From NCBI GenBank assembly GCA_002104905.1, contig MCFE01000594.1, forward strand, positions 1 to 54,848: 54,848 nt of DNA, in the 5' to 3' direction. Numbering within the stretch: the stretch's first letter is position 1; each line of letters starts with the position of its first letter. A program made the position numbers and the translations under genes. Source of the DNA: Basidiobolus meristosporus CBS 931.73 (Eukaryota > Basidiobolomycota > Basidiobolomycetes > Basidiobolales > Basidiobolaceae). Below are positions 44,402-54,848 of this stretch, one piece after another. The notes beneath the pieces were generated by a model. It was not told the DNA's origin. It ran no database searches and saw only the letters and a list, made by a program, of their open reading frames with translations.

Positions 44402-44750
44402 TGTTGTAAAAGTTTGGAATTCCACCCAAATATTCACCTAACTTAGTCACTTAGATCATCACCTTCAAATCCTAGAGAATAATGACCAGACTCCTTGTCA
44501 GGATTTACTTGGAATATTTTCACCAAAATACCAGGTATCCAGAACATGAAAATTCTCAAAGTTGTCCAAACAGCCCCAAACTTTGTACACATGTTCCTGG
44601 GACCTTCCTTAGCTTATTACACATGTTTGAAATGCCAAGACCATGTAAAAGTATCAATACTACTTTTACATTCAATAAATCATTAAGTGAAAACCACATA
44701 ATCTACTTGTTCTCCAAATCACTTCCAATATCTCCAAGACTTTAACAACA
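44402..44750 (+). repeat. 3' LTR of copia remnant F
   Basis: 349 bp, TGTTGTAAAAG to TTTAACAACA, preceded by the polypurine tract GAGTGGGAG. Confidence 0.92.
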
Positions 44751-44855
44751 TATCTGGCACTATAATCTCTACTATAAGGCCAGTGGTAGAATAGTTACAG
44801 GTAATTTTACTCAATCTTACTTATGTTGATCAGAGTAGTGCTTTCCTTGCTTTAT

Positions 44856-45302
44856 TTACTCTACATAATGCTCCAGACACATTTCTCTCAGTTGATGTCT
44901 TCTTGTATGAATATACTGTGCATTGATAAGTATCTTAACTATCTCACCTATTTTGCTGTTTTGTCCTATATATGACTTTCCTTTGTATTTACCAGCCAAT
45001 ATGCTGAGTTGCTTCAGATATCCAAGTGTATGGTCTACCCTCACTCTGAAATGATTAAATATCTCATTGTAGAGTCTCTGCTTCCTGCTAAGCACACAAT
45101 TCCTTAGCTTCTTATAAGCTGTGATACATCCTAGTCTGTGACAATCCTCTCCTATATAAGCTAAGTCTGCCATATAATTCTCCTCTCTACTGAATTCTGG
45201 ATGATTCTCTACCCAGAGTGCATTTTTTTGATTAAAATCAAGCCATTGCAAATCAGTGATCACAAAGTTTTTGATATAAGTAATATCAAGATTGTCTAAC
45301 AT
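44856..45302 (-). pseudogene. DDE transposase fragment (PIF/Harbinger-like)
   Basis: A 148-codon open stretch. NYMADLAYIGEDC, ITAYKKL, then RQRLYNEIFNHFRVRVDHTLGYLK-like and a C-terminal VKILINA motif follow the order of the DDE_Tnp_4 transposase core: third part of the catalytic domain, then the helix with the last acidic region. The upstream half and terminal repeats are not seen. The family call is by motif order and is moderate. Confidence 0.55.
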
Positions 45303-45896
45303 TTGAGTCAGAACCCCTATAAATACATCATCTGTAACATCAGTTCAGCCACTTGGTCTGTTTTGCACCTACTCAATCAGACACATGCCAGCTATGAAAC
45401 CTTGTCAGATCACTAAGATCAGGCATTTACTTGCACAATGAGCCAAATGTATATTTGATGGCTAATCTGGCAGCTTGTTTATTAGTCCAAGAGCCATTTG
45501 GGGGACTGACAGGTTCAGGATACTTTTGGACCAATTAACCACTGAGATACAATCCAATTGGAGTGATGGTAGCTAAAATGGTAAGTATCAGTGTAGTTTA
45601 TAGTGTAATATGCTTTTATTGCAATTTGCATTAAAAAAACATATCCAAATACTGGATTTTACCTACCATAATAGCAGTATCCAATTGTGCACATGATGCA
45701 AACATTACAAGTCTGCATAATCATCTGTGCCAACCTCATTGTGTCAGATTGTGCCATAGTGTGCAAGATTGTCTCACATAGTGCAAAATTTTCCAGGAGT
45801 AGTCCTGCCTGCTGGTAGCTAAATTATTGTGCTTGATTGTTCTTGATGGCTACAGATTGTGCTGCATGCCTGGACACAGTACAATGGAACAAGTCT
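45303..45896. other. AT-rich region, nothing recognised
   Basis: No gene. Short TGTGC/GTGCAA-rich repetition is visible near 45680-45790. Confidence 0.35.
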
Positions 45897-46094
45897 AAGC
45901 CCCATTTGGTCTGCAAGCTCAACTTATCTTTATATGGACTCAAGCAATCACCAAGAGCCTGGAGTAGAACGATAGATTTTTATTTTAAATCTCTGAGATT
46001 CAAAGTTATAACACTGACTAAAGTTTACAATATGAGCCAGATAGTGCAAGTCCAGTTCAATTTGATCTGTATGTGGATGATGTATCATAGCTAC

Positions 46095-47162
46095 TGTAGC
46101 GGGGTCACAGTGACACCCACTGACAAATGTGCTCATTCCCATATTTCTACTTGCCTATTTTTCTATTACCCTTATATTAGTTTTATCCCACTTATCTTAC
46201 TTGCTTGGTACTATTACATAAGCTGGCTGACTATCACACCTGCTTACCTGTTACATAAGTTATCCCTCACTTTATGTAAGATTGCTTGAAGTAAGTGCTT
46301 TGAAATTAGGCAGGTACCTGCACCAATACCAGTAACAAATTCCTAAATTGTGTCACCATTCCAACAACTTTCATACCATATTTGGTATCCCTATGTTACA
46401 CAGGTTGCAGAATACTGATTTCTGATTGGTTGGGAGTGCTGTGTCTCTTAGACCTTTTGATACCTACTTAGAACATTCTTAGCTCATTCTGGTGCCTTTA
46501 AGATTTCTGGTTGGCTACTGGAACCTTCTAGAACACCATGATTAGTAATCACTTTGTCAGTATGAAAAATATATAAGGAAGGCAATCCCTCATCAGTGAA
46601 TCATCATCCCTTTTATCAATATACTAACTTGTTGATTAATGTGTTCACTGCCACCTGCTGCTACCTGAACTTCCAACCACAGACCTCAGGACACTCCCAG
46701 GAGACCATGCTGACAGCCAACTGACCTTAGAGGCACTACTTGTGAGGAATATACAAAGTAAGTTTCTTTTATTATATTTGATTCTTTCCCAAGTTTGGTC
46801 TTGTACAGGCAAAGATGCTTCTCTGTCTTTGTAACTATTGACCACAGCTATATTCTTATCAAGTCCATGCTGGTCAAACTTACAATTGTTTGGACTTTGG
46901 AAGCTTTAGTACATTGCCATCTCAAAGGATGCTGAGCCCAGCACATACTTTTGTTAGGGCACCAACTAAGCTGGGGATTGCAGCTTAATATTTTTCCCTT
47001 CACAAGCTTTTGGCTTTATTCCCCATCACATTAAATTAGAGACAGATCCCATGTATTCCTAGTAAGCTTTGCAAGAGGTTATTGCACTCAGTGAGCACCC
47101 CACACACAAAACACCAGAGAAGTGTTGTACGTATCTCTCCCTTTGACTTATACACCACCACA
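46095..47162 (+). repeat. Solo LTR G2
   Basis: 1,068 bp, TGTAGCGGGGTCACAGTGAC to CACCACCACA. Flanked by CTAC (46091-46094) and CCAC (47163-47166), in the RT catalytic region of remnant H. Confidence 0.85.
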
Positions 47163-47765
47163 CCACCAATAACCTAGAAGCATTGTAAGTTACTGAATCC
47201 AGGCTATACAAAGTTTTCAAGATATCTGATCTACAAGAACTCAGTGACTGCTTAGGCATAAAGTTCTCCATTGACAGAAGTACTCAGATTATCACCCTAA
47301 GCCAGTCCAGGTACATTCAAGATATATTAGAGAAGTATCAAGTGGAAGGCTGTACACCAGCAGCTACCCCCTTGGAGACACACCTCAACATGGCCAAGAC
47401 TCAAACAAATCAAGAGAGCTTGGTGCTATCTGAAAGCTCAAGTTTCCTTATCAATATATGGTCAGCAGTCTGAGGTATATCCTGCTTGGAACATGTCTAG
47501 ATATCTCAGGTTTTGTGGGAATTGTCAGCCAGCATAATCAGAGCTTTGGATCTGATCATGTTGCAGCAGTTAAGCTGGTTTTTAGATATCTAAAAGGAGC
47601 TACTATATCTGCTGAAGATATACCTATAGGATTTGGAACAGGATCTTGTGGGATGCTCTGATGCTGATAGGACACAAAGTTTAGAGTACAGAAGATCCAC
47701 CACAGCATGCATCTTTCTTTACTGTCAAGGAGCATTTCATGGAACTCAAGAATGCAACCCACTGT

Positions 47766-48820
47766 TGTAGTGGGGTCACAGTGACACCCACTGACAAATG
47801 TGCCCAATCCCATATATTTTACTTCCCTAAATCTATACTACCTGTGTTCAAATTTTATCCCATTTAGCATATCTGATCAGTACTATCCCATAAGCCAGTT
47901 AACTATGATACCTGCTTATTTATTTCACACATTATCCCTTGCTTTATGTAAGATTCTAGTTGTATGTGCTTCTATACAAGCCAAGTATTTGTGCCAAGAC
48001 CTATGATAAATGACCAATTTGTGTCACCATCCCTATGATTCTTACTTTATATATGGAGTCCCTATGTTGCACTGGATTCAGAATACTGATCCCTGATTGA
48101 TTGGATGTGCAGTACCTCTTAGGACCTTCCAGCATCTACTTAGAACATTTTTAGCTCATTATGATGTCATTTAGAGTTCTATTGAACTCTGGAACCTTCT
48201 GGCACTTCATTATTAGTTATCACTTAGCTTGGGAGAAAGGTACATAAGGGAGACAACCCCTCAACAATAAACCTTCATCCCTTTCATCAATATACCAGCT
48301 TGTTGATTAGTGTGATCACTGCTACCTGAACTTCCAATCCCAGACCACTGGACACTCTGAGGAAACCACACTCACAGCCAACTGACCTTGGAGGCACTAC
48401 TTGGGAGGAATACTCAGAGTGGTATCTTTTACTATATTTGATTCTTTCCCAGTTTTGTTCTTGTACAGGTAAAGATACTTCTCTGTCTTTGAAACTATTG
48501 CCACAGCTATATTCTTATCAAGTCCCTGCTGGTCAATATACAATTGTTTGGACTTTGGAAGCTTTAGTACATTGTCATGTCAAAGAATGCTGAGCCCAGC
48601 ATATACTTTTGTTAGGACACCAACTAAGTTGGAGATTGTAGTTCAATAGTTTACCCTTGACAAGCTTGTGGCATTATTCCACTTCACCTTAGAGTAGAGA
48701 CAAAGTACAAGTATTCTTAGCAAGCTTTTACCGGAGGCTTTTGTACCCAGTTAACACCCCACACACAAATACTTGAGAAGTGCTGGACATTTCACTCCCT
48801 TGGACTTATACACCATCATA
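47766..48820 (+). repeat. Solo LTR G3
   Basis: 1,055 bp, TGTAGTGGGGTCACAGTGAC to CACCATCATA. Flanked by CTGT (47762-47765) and CTAT (48821-48824), in the RNase H part of remnant H. Confidence 0.85.
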
Positions 48821-49269
48821 CTATAGCACTGTCTACCATACAGGCAGAGTATAGGGCAGCCTGTGAGGCAACAGAAGAAGCAAAGTGGCAAAGAATGCTC
48901 TTTTAAATCTAGGCCAATGTCTAAAAATGCCTTGTACTTTGTTCCACAATAATCAAGGATGTTTACAAGGAAGTCAAGTCCAACTCTTTATACTTGAATT
49001 AAGCACATAGATATCAGATTTTGCTTCATACATGAAGCTGTGGCAAGTAGCTTAGTAAGCTTAATGCACTGTCATTTGGATAAAATGGTTGAAGAGATAT
49101 TCACCAAACCATTTGCTAGAGACAAGTTTGAACATCTTTGGTCAAAATCTGAACTAGTCAGCATAAGTATTTAGTTGAGTGGCAGTCTTGTAAAAGTTTG
49201 TAACTTCATCTAAATATTTACCTATTGTATTGAAATAGATCATTACCTTTAAATCCAAGAGATTAATAG

Positions 49270-50179
49270 TGTCATGATCACATGACAACCATGAACACCC
49301 ATGCCAAGTTTCAGCTTCCCAGCTCAATTTCTAAGAGATTCCTTCCGGAACCTTCTACCACCTTCCAGAAAGTTCCTGACCATTCCAAACCATTGTTACA
49401 CAATGGAACATTCCATGGAAGCTTTCCATCGTATTTTTTATAGTCCAGTACCATATATGGAAATACCAGGTCACATGACTTAGTCACATGATCAGGTGAC
49501 CCAATCCATTTCCCCATCCTGTCTCAGTACCGTGTCATCTATGTCATTATCCCCAGCACCATTGCTGTGCCTCACCCCACAACCCCATTAGTATTAGCTA
49601 ACATCTCTCGGCATCAATATAGCCAAAAAGTATATATAGTCCTATCCCCCCTTAAGTATTCCTCAGTCTGATAAACACAGGTCTTGAATAAACAGCCTTG
49701 CCTTGGAAATCTGTCTTGCCTTGTTGATCCACACCTAAGTCCTTTCCTGGTCCTGCCTTGCCTAGCTCTACTCTCCTGCCTTGTGTCTATTCATAACAGT
49801 TTTATCAGACTCCCCTGACTTACCTGTGGATCCCTGCCTTCTGCCCAAAGTTTGAAGAAAACTTGTAAAAGGAATACTCACCATAAGTATCACCCATCAT
49901 CTTTCCCTAGTCTTGTCCTATAAAGGCAAAGATACTTTATCTTTGTAAAACTATTGGTCAAAGCTGCATTCACTTTATTACCCTGCTGGTGGAGTTTACA
50001 GTTGTTACAGTATTGGAAGCTTTAGTACAATACTCTATCAAAGGACATTGAAACCAGTACCTTCTGAAGTGACGCTAACTTATTTAAGTTGGGGATTGTG
50101 GCTCAATAGTTGTATTCTTGACATACTAGTGGCTTTACAAACCCACAATCTAGTTTAGTATATTCCAGTATTCCTTGCA
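49270..50179 (+). repeat. 5' LTR of the chromovirus (right boundary uncertain)
   Basis: The left end is certain. The right end could be at 49798 (..CATAACA) or near 50179 (..CCTTGCA). The longer version is favoured because the G1-G3 LTRs hold matching sequence within their LTRs. A TATA box (49631-49638) and AATAAA (49687-49692) lie inside. The first 18 bases form an inverted repeat TGTCATG/CATGACA. Confidence 0.6.
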
Positions 50180-50204
50180 AGTTCATCCGCCTTCCTCTGC
50201 TACC

Positions 50205-51137
50205 ATGTCCAACCTAGAGCTGAACTTTGCCCAGCTCATGGCTGCCTTTACCCAACTGCAGCAAGACCATGCAGACCTCAGAAACACTCTTGCTCAGTTC
50301 CAGAACCAAAGTGTCCAGCAAACTAGCCATGTCCCAGTCTACCAAGAACCCAAGTATACTCCTGCTACCAAGTTCAATGGCTCTCAGAATGAATTCCGTG
50401 GCTTCATCAACATGGTGAAGAACAATCTTGCACTCCAGCCCAACCGGTACCCCACTGACCAGGCCAAAGTTGGTTTCATCTCCAACCTGCTTACTGGTAC
50501 AGCTCTCAAGTGGTTCTCCCCATTAGTGGAGACCAACTCTCCCCTCCTCAGAGACTACCAAGCTTTCCTCACTGAAATGGAGCTAACATTTGGTAACCTT
50601 GACCAAGCCAGAACTGCTGCCAACAAGATCAAGACCCTCAAGCAAGGGAACAAACCAGCATCAGTCTATGCCTCAGAATTCCGACAACTCTCCAGTGACC
50701 TCAGCTCCTGGGGTCAAGCAGCCTTGATTAGCCAATTCCAAGATGGCCTCAATGATGAAGTTTGTGATCTGCTACTCACACTCCCAGATCCAGATACATT
50801 GGTTGAAGCTATGCACCAAGCAATCCGGTGTGATAACAGACTATTCCAGAAGAAGCAAAAGAACCGTCAAAGACACATTCCTGTTGCAGTCCCAGCCCCT
50901 CCTGCTCCCCAAGTCACTCCAGAAGATCCTATGCAGATTGATAGTGCCAAATACAGGAAACTATCAAAGAGTGAAAAGTCCAGACGTCAACAAGCCAACC
51001 TCTGTCTATACTGTGGCCAACCAGGTCACTTTGCCAAGTCCTGCCCCAACAAGAAGTCCAGCTTCAAGCTGATGCAGTCCTCCAGCAACCAACCTGATGC
51101 AGATCTGTCGGGAAACTCCAATGTCCAGTTGCACTGA
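50205..51137 (+). CDS. Chromovirus Gag
   Basis: 310 residues from ATG 50205. The N-terminal coiled region ([20 protein letters not shown]) precedes the Retrotrans_gag domain ([66 protein letters not shown]). A basic KKQKNRQRH stretch and one CCHC zinc knuckle ([14 protein letters not shown], 51003-51044) follow. It is the structural protein of the virus-like particle. The stop lies within the loop of a hairpin that follows a slippery heptamer. Confidence 0.95.
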   Translation: MSNLELNFAQLMAAFTQLQQDHADLRNTLAQFQNQSVQQTSHVPVYQEPKYTPATKFNGSQNEFRGFINMVKNNLALQPNRYPTDQAKVGFISNLLTGTALKWFSPLVETNSPLLRDYQAFLTEMELTFGNLDQARTAANKIKTLKQGNKPASVYASEFRQLSSDLSSWGQAALISQFQDGLNDEVCDLLLTLPDPDTLVEAMHQAIRCDNRLFQKKQKNRQRHIPVAVPAPPAPQVTPEDPMQIDSAKYRKLSKSEKSRRQQANLCLYCGQPGHFAKSCPNKKSSFKLMQSSSNQPDADLSGNSNVQLH

Positions 51138-54100
51138 CAGGCTTGCAACTGGACCCACCCATGAAAATCCAGCATATCCAAGAATCTTCCTTTGCCACAA
51201 AATCTATCCAGTCCTTGAGAATGCCTGTCAAAATCCAGATCCCTGACTCCAGTCCTGTCCCAGCCCTAGCCCTGATTGATTCTGGTGCTTCATCCTGTTT
51301 CATTGACCAAGCCTTTGTCCAGAAGCACTCTATTCCTGTTACCTTGAAATCCTGTCCAGTCCAAGTAGAAGTTATTGATGGAAGATCACTCTCCTCTGGT
51401 GCCGTTACCCATGAAACATGCTTACTCCAGCTATCCAGTACTGCCCACCAAGAAAGAATCGCCTTCAACATCATCAACTCACCACACTATCCTATTGTGC
51501 TTGGAAGCTCATGGCTGAGCTACCACAATCCGAGTATTGATTGGAAATCCAAGATCCTGTCATTCACCAGATCCCACCAAGTCAACTCCATGAAATCTCC
51601 AGACCCTGATAACCGTGAAAAGACGGTTGCCAACAGTTCAACAGCCCAAGATACCTTGCCAGCTGAAGGAGCCCCCTCAGCAACTATACCAGCCAAGTAC
51701 CAAGAGTTTGCCCATGTCTTTGACAAGAAGAATGCAGAACTCCTCCCTGACCATCGGCCTTATGACTGCCCTATTGACCTTGAAGATGGAAAAGTCCCTC
51801 CATTTGGCCCAATATATAACCTCTCCCAGCCGGAGTTGAAAGAACTCCATGGTTATATTCAAGAAAACCTCCAGAAGGGTTTTATTCAGCACTCCAAATC
51901 ACCTGCTGGAGCCCCAATCCTCTTTGTCAAGAAGAAGGATGGCACCCTCAGAATGTGTGTGGACTACCGTGCTTTGAATAAGATCACAGTCAAGAACCGC
52001 TACCCCCTGCCCCTGATCAACACACTGTTGGATCAGCTATCTGCTGCCCAAGTCTTCACCAAGATAGACTTGAGAGGAGCTTACAATCTTGTCAGAATCA
52101 AGCCTGGTGATGAATGGAAAACTGCCTTTCGCACAAGATATGGTCACTTTGAGTACAAAGTAATGCCATTTGGCCTCACCAATGCCCCTGCTGTGTTTCA
52201 ACACCTCATGAATGACATATTCCGCGAATACCTTGACCAGTTTGTGGTAATCTACCTTGATGATATTCTCATATACTCCAAGAGCCAAGATGAACATGAT
52301 GAACATGTCAAGAAAGTATTGAGAAAACTAGACTCTGCCGGTCTCTATGCCAAGTTAGAGAAGTGTGAATTTGACCAGAGAGAAGTAGAATTTCTGGGTT
52401 ACCTCATCAGCCCTGAGGGAACAAGAATGGACCCAGAGAAAGTTGACTCAGTCCAGTCCTGGAAAACTCCAAGCTCAGTCAAGGAAGTACAATCCTTCCT
52501 GGGATTTGCCAACTTCTATCGCAGGTTCATAGCCAACTACTCCAAGATAGTCACCCCTCTCACAAAGCTTACCCAGAAGAACACACCTTTTGCCTGGAAT
52601 GAGGAGCAATCCAGCTCATTCAACCAACTCAAGAAATCTTTCCTGAAGGCCCCCCTGCTTGCCCACCCTGACCTTGAGAAGCAATTCATAGTGGAGACTG
52701 ATGCTTCTGATTTTGCCCTTGGTGCCATACTCTCCCAGTATGATGAGGACAATGTGTTGCACCCCATTGCATTCTACTCTCGGAAGTTTTCCCCTGCAGA
52801 GATCAACTATGATATCTATGATAAGGAGTTGCTTGCCATCATTGTAGCCTTTGAGCAATGGAGACACTACCTGGACGGTGCAAAACACAATATCAAAGTC
52901 TTCTGTGACCATAAGAACCTTGAGTACTTTACAACTTCCAAAGTACTAAACCGGAGACAAGCCAGATGGTCACTCTTCCTGTCCAGCTTTGACTTTACTA
53001 TCACCTATAGACCTGGTGCAAAGCAAGGAAAGCCTGATGCCCTGTCCAGAAAAAAGGAATATGCCCTGGAAGAGGGAGATGATGCCTGTTGGCAAATGGA
53101 ACACCCATTGCTGAGCAAGAAACATTTTGAGATTCTTGCCACCCAGTCCTCAAGTCTTGTCATCCCTTCATTCCTAGTAAGGATATCAGAATCCCAAGCC
53201 TCTGATATGACTTCCAGCACCATCAAGAAATATCTGGAATCCCCAGTTGGGCCCCCTCCCAAGTTCCCAAACATCCAGAACCTGCATTTGGTAAACAACC
53301 TCATCTACCACAAGCAGCAGCTTTATGTCCCAGACCTTGCCACCCAGCTAGACATCATTAAGTCTCGGCATGATTCAATGGCTGCAGGCCACTTTGGTAC
53401 TGCCAAAACCTTGAATGCTATCAAAAGAGATTTCTGGTGGCCTAGAATGATAACTCTTATCAAAGAGTACATTCTGACTTGTGATATTTGCAACCGTGCA
53501 AAACCAGCCAGACACCAGCCCTATGGACTTCTTCAACCCCTGCCTATCCCAGAACACCAATGGAGATCTATATCTATGGACTTCATTACTGACCTCCCTG
53601 AGTCATGTGGCTTCAATGCTATACTTGTAGTGGCTGACCGGCTGACCAAGATGGCTCACTTCATCCCTTGCTGTAAGAACACTGATGCAAAAGAAACTGC
53701 TGCTTTAGTCCTGAAGAATATTTTCCGCCTTCATGGTATCCCCAGTGATATTGTGTCAGATAGAGGCCCACAGTTTGTGTCCAAGTTTTGGAAACACTTC
53801 ATGCAATACCTTGGTGTTCAAGTCAAGCTCTCTACTGCCTTCCATCCACAGTCTGATGGCCAGACTGAAAGAATCAACCAGATTCTGGAGCAATACCTCC
53901 GGTGCTATATCAATTACCAGCAAGACAATTGGGTTGATCTACTCCCTGTTGCTGAGTTTGCCTACAACAACTCAAGCCATAGTGCAACCGGTTTTACACC
54001 ATTCTATGCAAACTATGGATTCCACCCTCAGTTTGATATCCAGATTCCAACAAACCCAATGAGCCCACATGCGGCTGAACATGCCCAAGCAATCCAGGAC

Positions 54101-54658
54101 ATCCAGAACACCCTCAAGGAAGAGCTATCCTTAGCTCAGGAAAGCTACAAGAAATTTGCCAATCTAAAACGGCATCCCAGCCCTGATCTTAATGAAGGAG
54201 ATTCTGTATGGTTGCTCAGAAGAAACATCAGCACCAACCGCCCTTGTGACAAGTTGGATTTCAAGAAACTTGGTCCCTTCAAGATCAAGAAGAAGCTTAG
54301 CCCTATAGTATATCAGCTACAGTTACCAGCAAGTATGAAAATCCATGATACTTTCCATGTGTCCCTCCTGGAGCCGTATTGTAGGAACACATTGCCAAAC
54401 CGGCAAGAAGCAAAGCCCCAAGCTATCCAGGTTGACCAACATCAAGAATTTGAAGTTAAACAGATTCTAGACTCCAAGTATATCCGGTCAAAGCTGTACT
54501 ACTTAGTAGACTGGATTGGTTATGGCCCAAGTGACCAAACATGGGAACCAGCTACACATCTCACTAATTGTCAAGAACTAGTTACCCAGTTCCACCAACA
54601 ATATCCTGCAAAACCTGCCCCAAAGGGAAACAGAGCTCCGCCTGGAAGAGGAGAATAG
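51098..54658 (+). CDS. Chromovirus Pol (protease, RT, RNase H, integrase, chromodomain)
   Basis: The frame opens after a stop at 51095-51097 and has no ATG suited to start it, so it is expected as a Gag-Pol fusion by -1 frameshift. The protease [11 protein letters not shown] is near 51274-51300. The RT has [19 protein letters not shown] and the catalytic YLDD (about 52252-52263). RNase H has [15 protein letters not shown] (52694). The integrase finger is HFGTAKTL...CDICNRAK, with core D/D/E in [14 protein letters not shown] and [12 protein letters not shown]-terminal chromodomain ([28 protein letters not shown], 54449-54555) should direct integration to histone-marked chromatin. All key residues are present. 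Confidence 0.96.
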   Translation, partial: CRSVGKLQCPVALTGLQLDPPMKIQHIQESSFATKSIQSLRMPVKIQIPDSSPVPALALIDSGASSCFIDQAFVQKHSIPVTLKSCPVQVEVIDGRSLSSGAVTHETCLLQLSSTAHQERIAFNIINSPHYPIVLGSSWLSYHNPSIDWKSKILSFTRSHQVNSMKSPDPDNREKTVANSSTAQDTLPAEGAPSATIPAKYQEFAHVFDKKNAELLPDHRPYDCPIDLEDGKVPPFGPIYNLSQPELKELHGYIQENLQKGFIQHSKSPAGAPILFVKKKDGTLRMCVDYRALNKITVKNRYPLPLINTLLDQLSAAQVFTKIDLRGAYNLVRIKPGDEWKTAFRTRYGHFEYKVMPFGLTNAPAVFQHLMNDIFREYLDQFVVIYLDDILIYSKSQDEHDEHVKKVLRKLDSAGLYAKLEKCEFDQREVEFLGYLISPEGTRMDPEKVDSVQSWKTPSSVKEVQSFLGFANFYRRFIANYSKIVTPLTKLTQKNTPFAWNEEQSSSFNQLKKSFLKAPLLAHPDLEKQFIVETDASDFALGAILSQYDEDNVLHPIAFYSRKFSPAEINYDIYDKELLAIIVAFEQWRHYLDGAKHNIKVFCDHKNLEYFTTSKVLNRRQARWSLFLSSFDFTITYRPGAKQGKPDALSRKKEYALEEGDDACWQMEHPLLSKKHFEILATQSSSLVIPSFLVRISESQASDMTSSTIKKYLESPVGPPPKFPNIQNLHLVNNLIYHKQQLYVPDLATQLDIIKSRHDSMAAGHFGTAKTLNAIKRDFWWPRMITLIKEYILTCDICNRAKPARHQPYGLLQPLPIPEHQWRSISMDFITDLPESCGFNAILVVADRLTKMAHFIPCCKNTDAKETAALVLKNIFRLHGIPSDIVSDRGPQFVSKFWKHFMQYLGVQVKLSTAFHPQSDGQTERINQILEQYLRCYINYQQDNWVDLLPVAEFAYNNSSHSATGFTPFYANYGFHPQFDIQIPTNPMSPHAAEHAQAIQDIQNTLKEELSLAQESYKKFANLKRHPSPDLNEGDSVWLLRRNISTNRPCDKLDFKKLGPFKIKKKLSPIVYQLQLPASMKIHDTFHVSLLEPYCRNTLPNRQEAKPQAIQVDQHQEFEVKQILDSKYIRSKLYYLVDWIGYGPSDQTWEPATHLTNCQELVTQFHQQYPAKPAPKGNRAPPGRGE
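51110..51116 (+). promoter_or_regulatory. Slippery heptamer GGGAAAC for -1 frameshift
   Basis: In gag frame it reads G GGA AAC, the X XXY YYZ pattern (used by simian retrovirus 1 gag-pro). It is the one such site I found in the 40-nt gag/pol overlap. Confidence 0.8.
51124..51153 (+). promoter_or_regulatory. 10-bp hairpin downstream of the slippery site
   Basis: TCCAGTTGCA (51124-51133) and TGCAACTGGA (51144-51153) are perfect complements around a 10-nt loop that contains the gag TGA. The spacer from the heptamer is 7 nt, the usual distance for frameshift stimulators. Confidence 0.8.
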
Positions 54659-54848
54659 TGTCATGATCACATGACAACCATGAACACCCATGCCAAGTTT
54701 CAGCTTCCCAGCTCAATTTCTAAGAGATTCCTTCCGGAACCTTCTACCACCTTCCAGAAAGTTCCTGACCATTCCAAACCATTGTTACACAATGGAACAT
54801 TCCATTGGAAGCTTTCCAATCGTATTTTTTATAGTCCAGTACCATATA
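54659..54848 (+). repeat. Start of the chromovirus 3' LTR (truncated by window end)
   Basis: 190 bp matching 49270-49457 except for an extra T and an extra A placed symmetrically in a palindrome around AAGCTT. Confidence 0.95.

Larger units (their letters stand above)
40327..44750 (+). mobile_element. Ty1/copia remnant F, interrupted by solo LTR G1
   Basis: It begins with the right-hand two fifths of a plus-strand LTR (40327-40459), then mid-protease sequence (TDQNGTNIALGI-like) straight after, so the LTR piece is a broken solo LTR inside F. Integrase runs to 41174, is cut by G1 (41175-42256) and resumes. The linker, RT (42904-43361, YMDD-like at about 43413 with CTATATGTGGATGAT) and RNase H (43953-44390, full tail to a TAG) follow. 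The 3' LTR is at 44402-44750. Stops are frequent. Confidence 0.88.
45897..49269 (+). mobile_element. Diverged Ty1/copia remnant H, split by two solo LTRs
   Basis: Plus-strand pieces at about 45897-46094 (RT, PHLVCKLNLSLYGLKQSP), 47163-47765 (RT end to RNase H) and 48821-49185 (RNase H tail). They resume in register after each solo LTR. The LTR starts at about 49186 (TCTTGTAAAAG) and is cut at 49269 by the chromovirus. This copy is more diverged than A-F and has many stops. Confidence 0.85.
49270..54848 (+). mobile_element. Ty3/gypsy chromovirus with intact gag and pol (3' LTR cut by window end)
   Basis: The element begins TGTCATGATCACATGACA at 49270 inside the LTR of copia remnant H. The same start recurs at 54659 and is identical over the 190 bp visible except for two 1-nt indels. 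The internal order is gag, protease, RT, RNase H, integrase, chromodomain, which defines a chromovirus. Both ORFs are open with no stops, so it is a young insertion. The pol frame is -1 to gag, with a 40-nt overlap. Confidence 0.95.

Noticed and set aside
49799-49815. tRNA 3'-end primer-binding site just after 49798
   Set aside because: The sequence GTTTTATCAGACTCC lacks the TGG needed to pair with a tRNA CCA end, and the LTR boundary itself is uncertain.

Overview
The window looks like a chromosome segment of a filamentous fungus. The genes carry short (about 50-170 nt) GT-AG introns, and several families are fungal or typical of fungi (Zds1-type polarity regulator, eS4 and eS8 genes split by an intron right after the start codon, chromodomain Ty3/gypsy element). 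The lineage is not certain. The TE load and gene set would suit an early-diverging (Mucoromycota-like) fungus, but that is inference.

Layout. 1-3883: AT-rich, mostly non-coding DNA with a ~155-bp tandem repeat (1245-1925), a 41-bp GC-rich palindromic repeat (2393-2513) and a recurring ~37-bp motif near 3.1-3.9 kb. 3884-12375: nested Ty1/copia elements of one family. A nearly complete copy (4508-9181, minus) sits inside an older copy (3884-4507 plus 9182-11788) with a perfect 5-bp duplication, and that older copy abuts a plus-strand remnant. 13311-28980: the host gene island. It holds a small secreted Cys-rich protein (-), a tRNA-Leu(CAG) (-), a NOL8-like nucleolar RRM protein (+, 13 exons), a DTW-domain tRNA modification enzyme (-), a GRF-like/RING finger protein (-), cyclase-associated protein CAP (-), ribosomal protein eS4 (-), a Zds1-like protein (+), ribosomal protein eS8 (+) and coatomer zeta (+). 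29318-44750: more copia copies, namely a degenerate LTR cluster, element D interrupted by two solo LTRs, element E, and element F interrupted by a ~1.08-kb solo LTR of another family. 44751-49269: a DDE transposase fragment and a third, more diverged copia remnant split by two more of the ~1.06-kb solo LTRs. 49270-54848: a chromodomain Ty3/gypsy element (chromovirus) with intact gag and pol, whose 3' LTR runs off the window.

The host genes are housekeeping: ribosome production (NOL8-like, eS4, eS8), tRNA modification, actin turnover (CAP), vesicle coat (zeta-COP) and polarity/PP2A control (Zds1-like). They form no pathway cluster. The four minus-strand genes eS4, CAP, RING and DTW are tightly packed head-to-tail, and eS4/Zds1-like are divergent.

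The most interesting signals are in the mobile elements. The gag-pol junction of the chromovirus has what reads as a textbook -1 frameshift module: a GGGAAAC heptamer, a 7-nt spacer, a perfect 10-bp hairpin holding the gag stop in its loop, and an 8-nt complement to that loop downstream. The copia family has a 12-nt primer-binding site matching the anticodon arm of initiator tRNA-Met (half-tRNA priming as in copia/Ty5), with an in-frame gag AUG inside that site.
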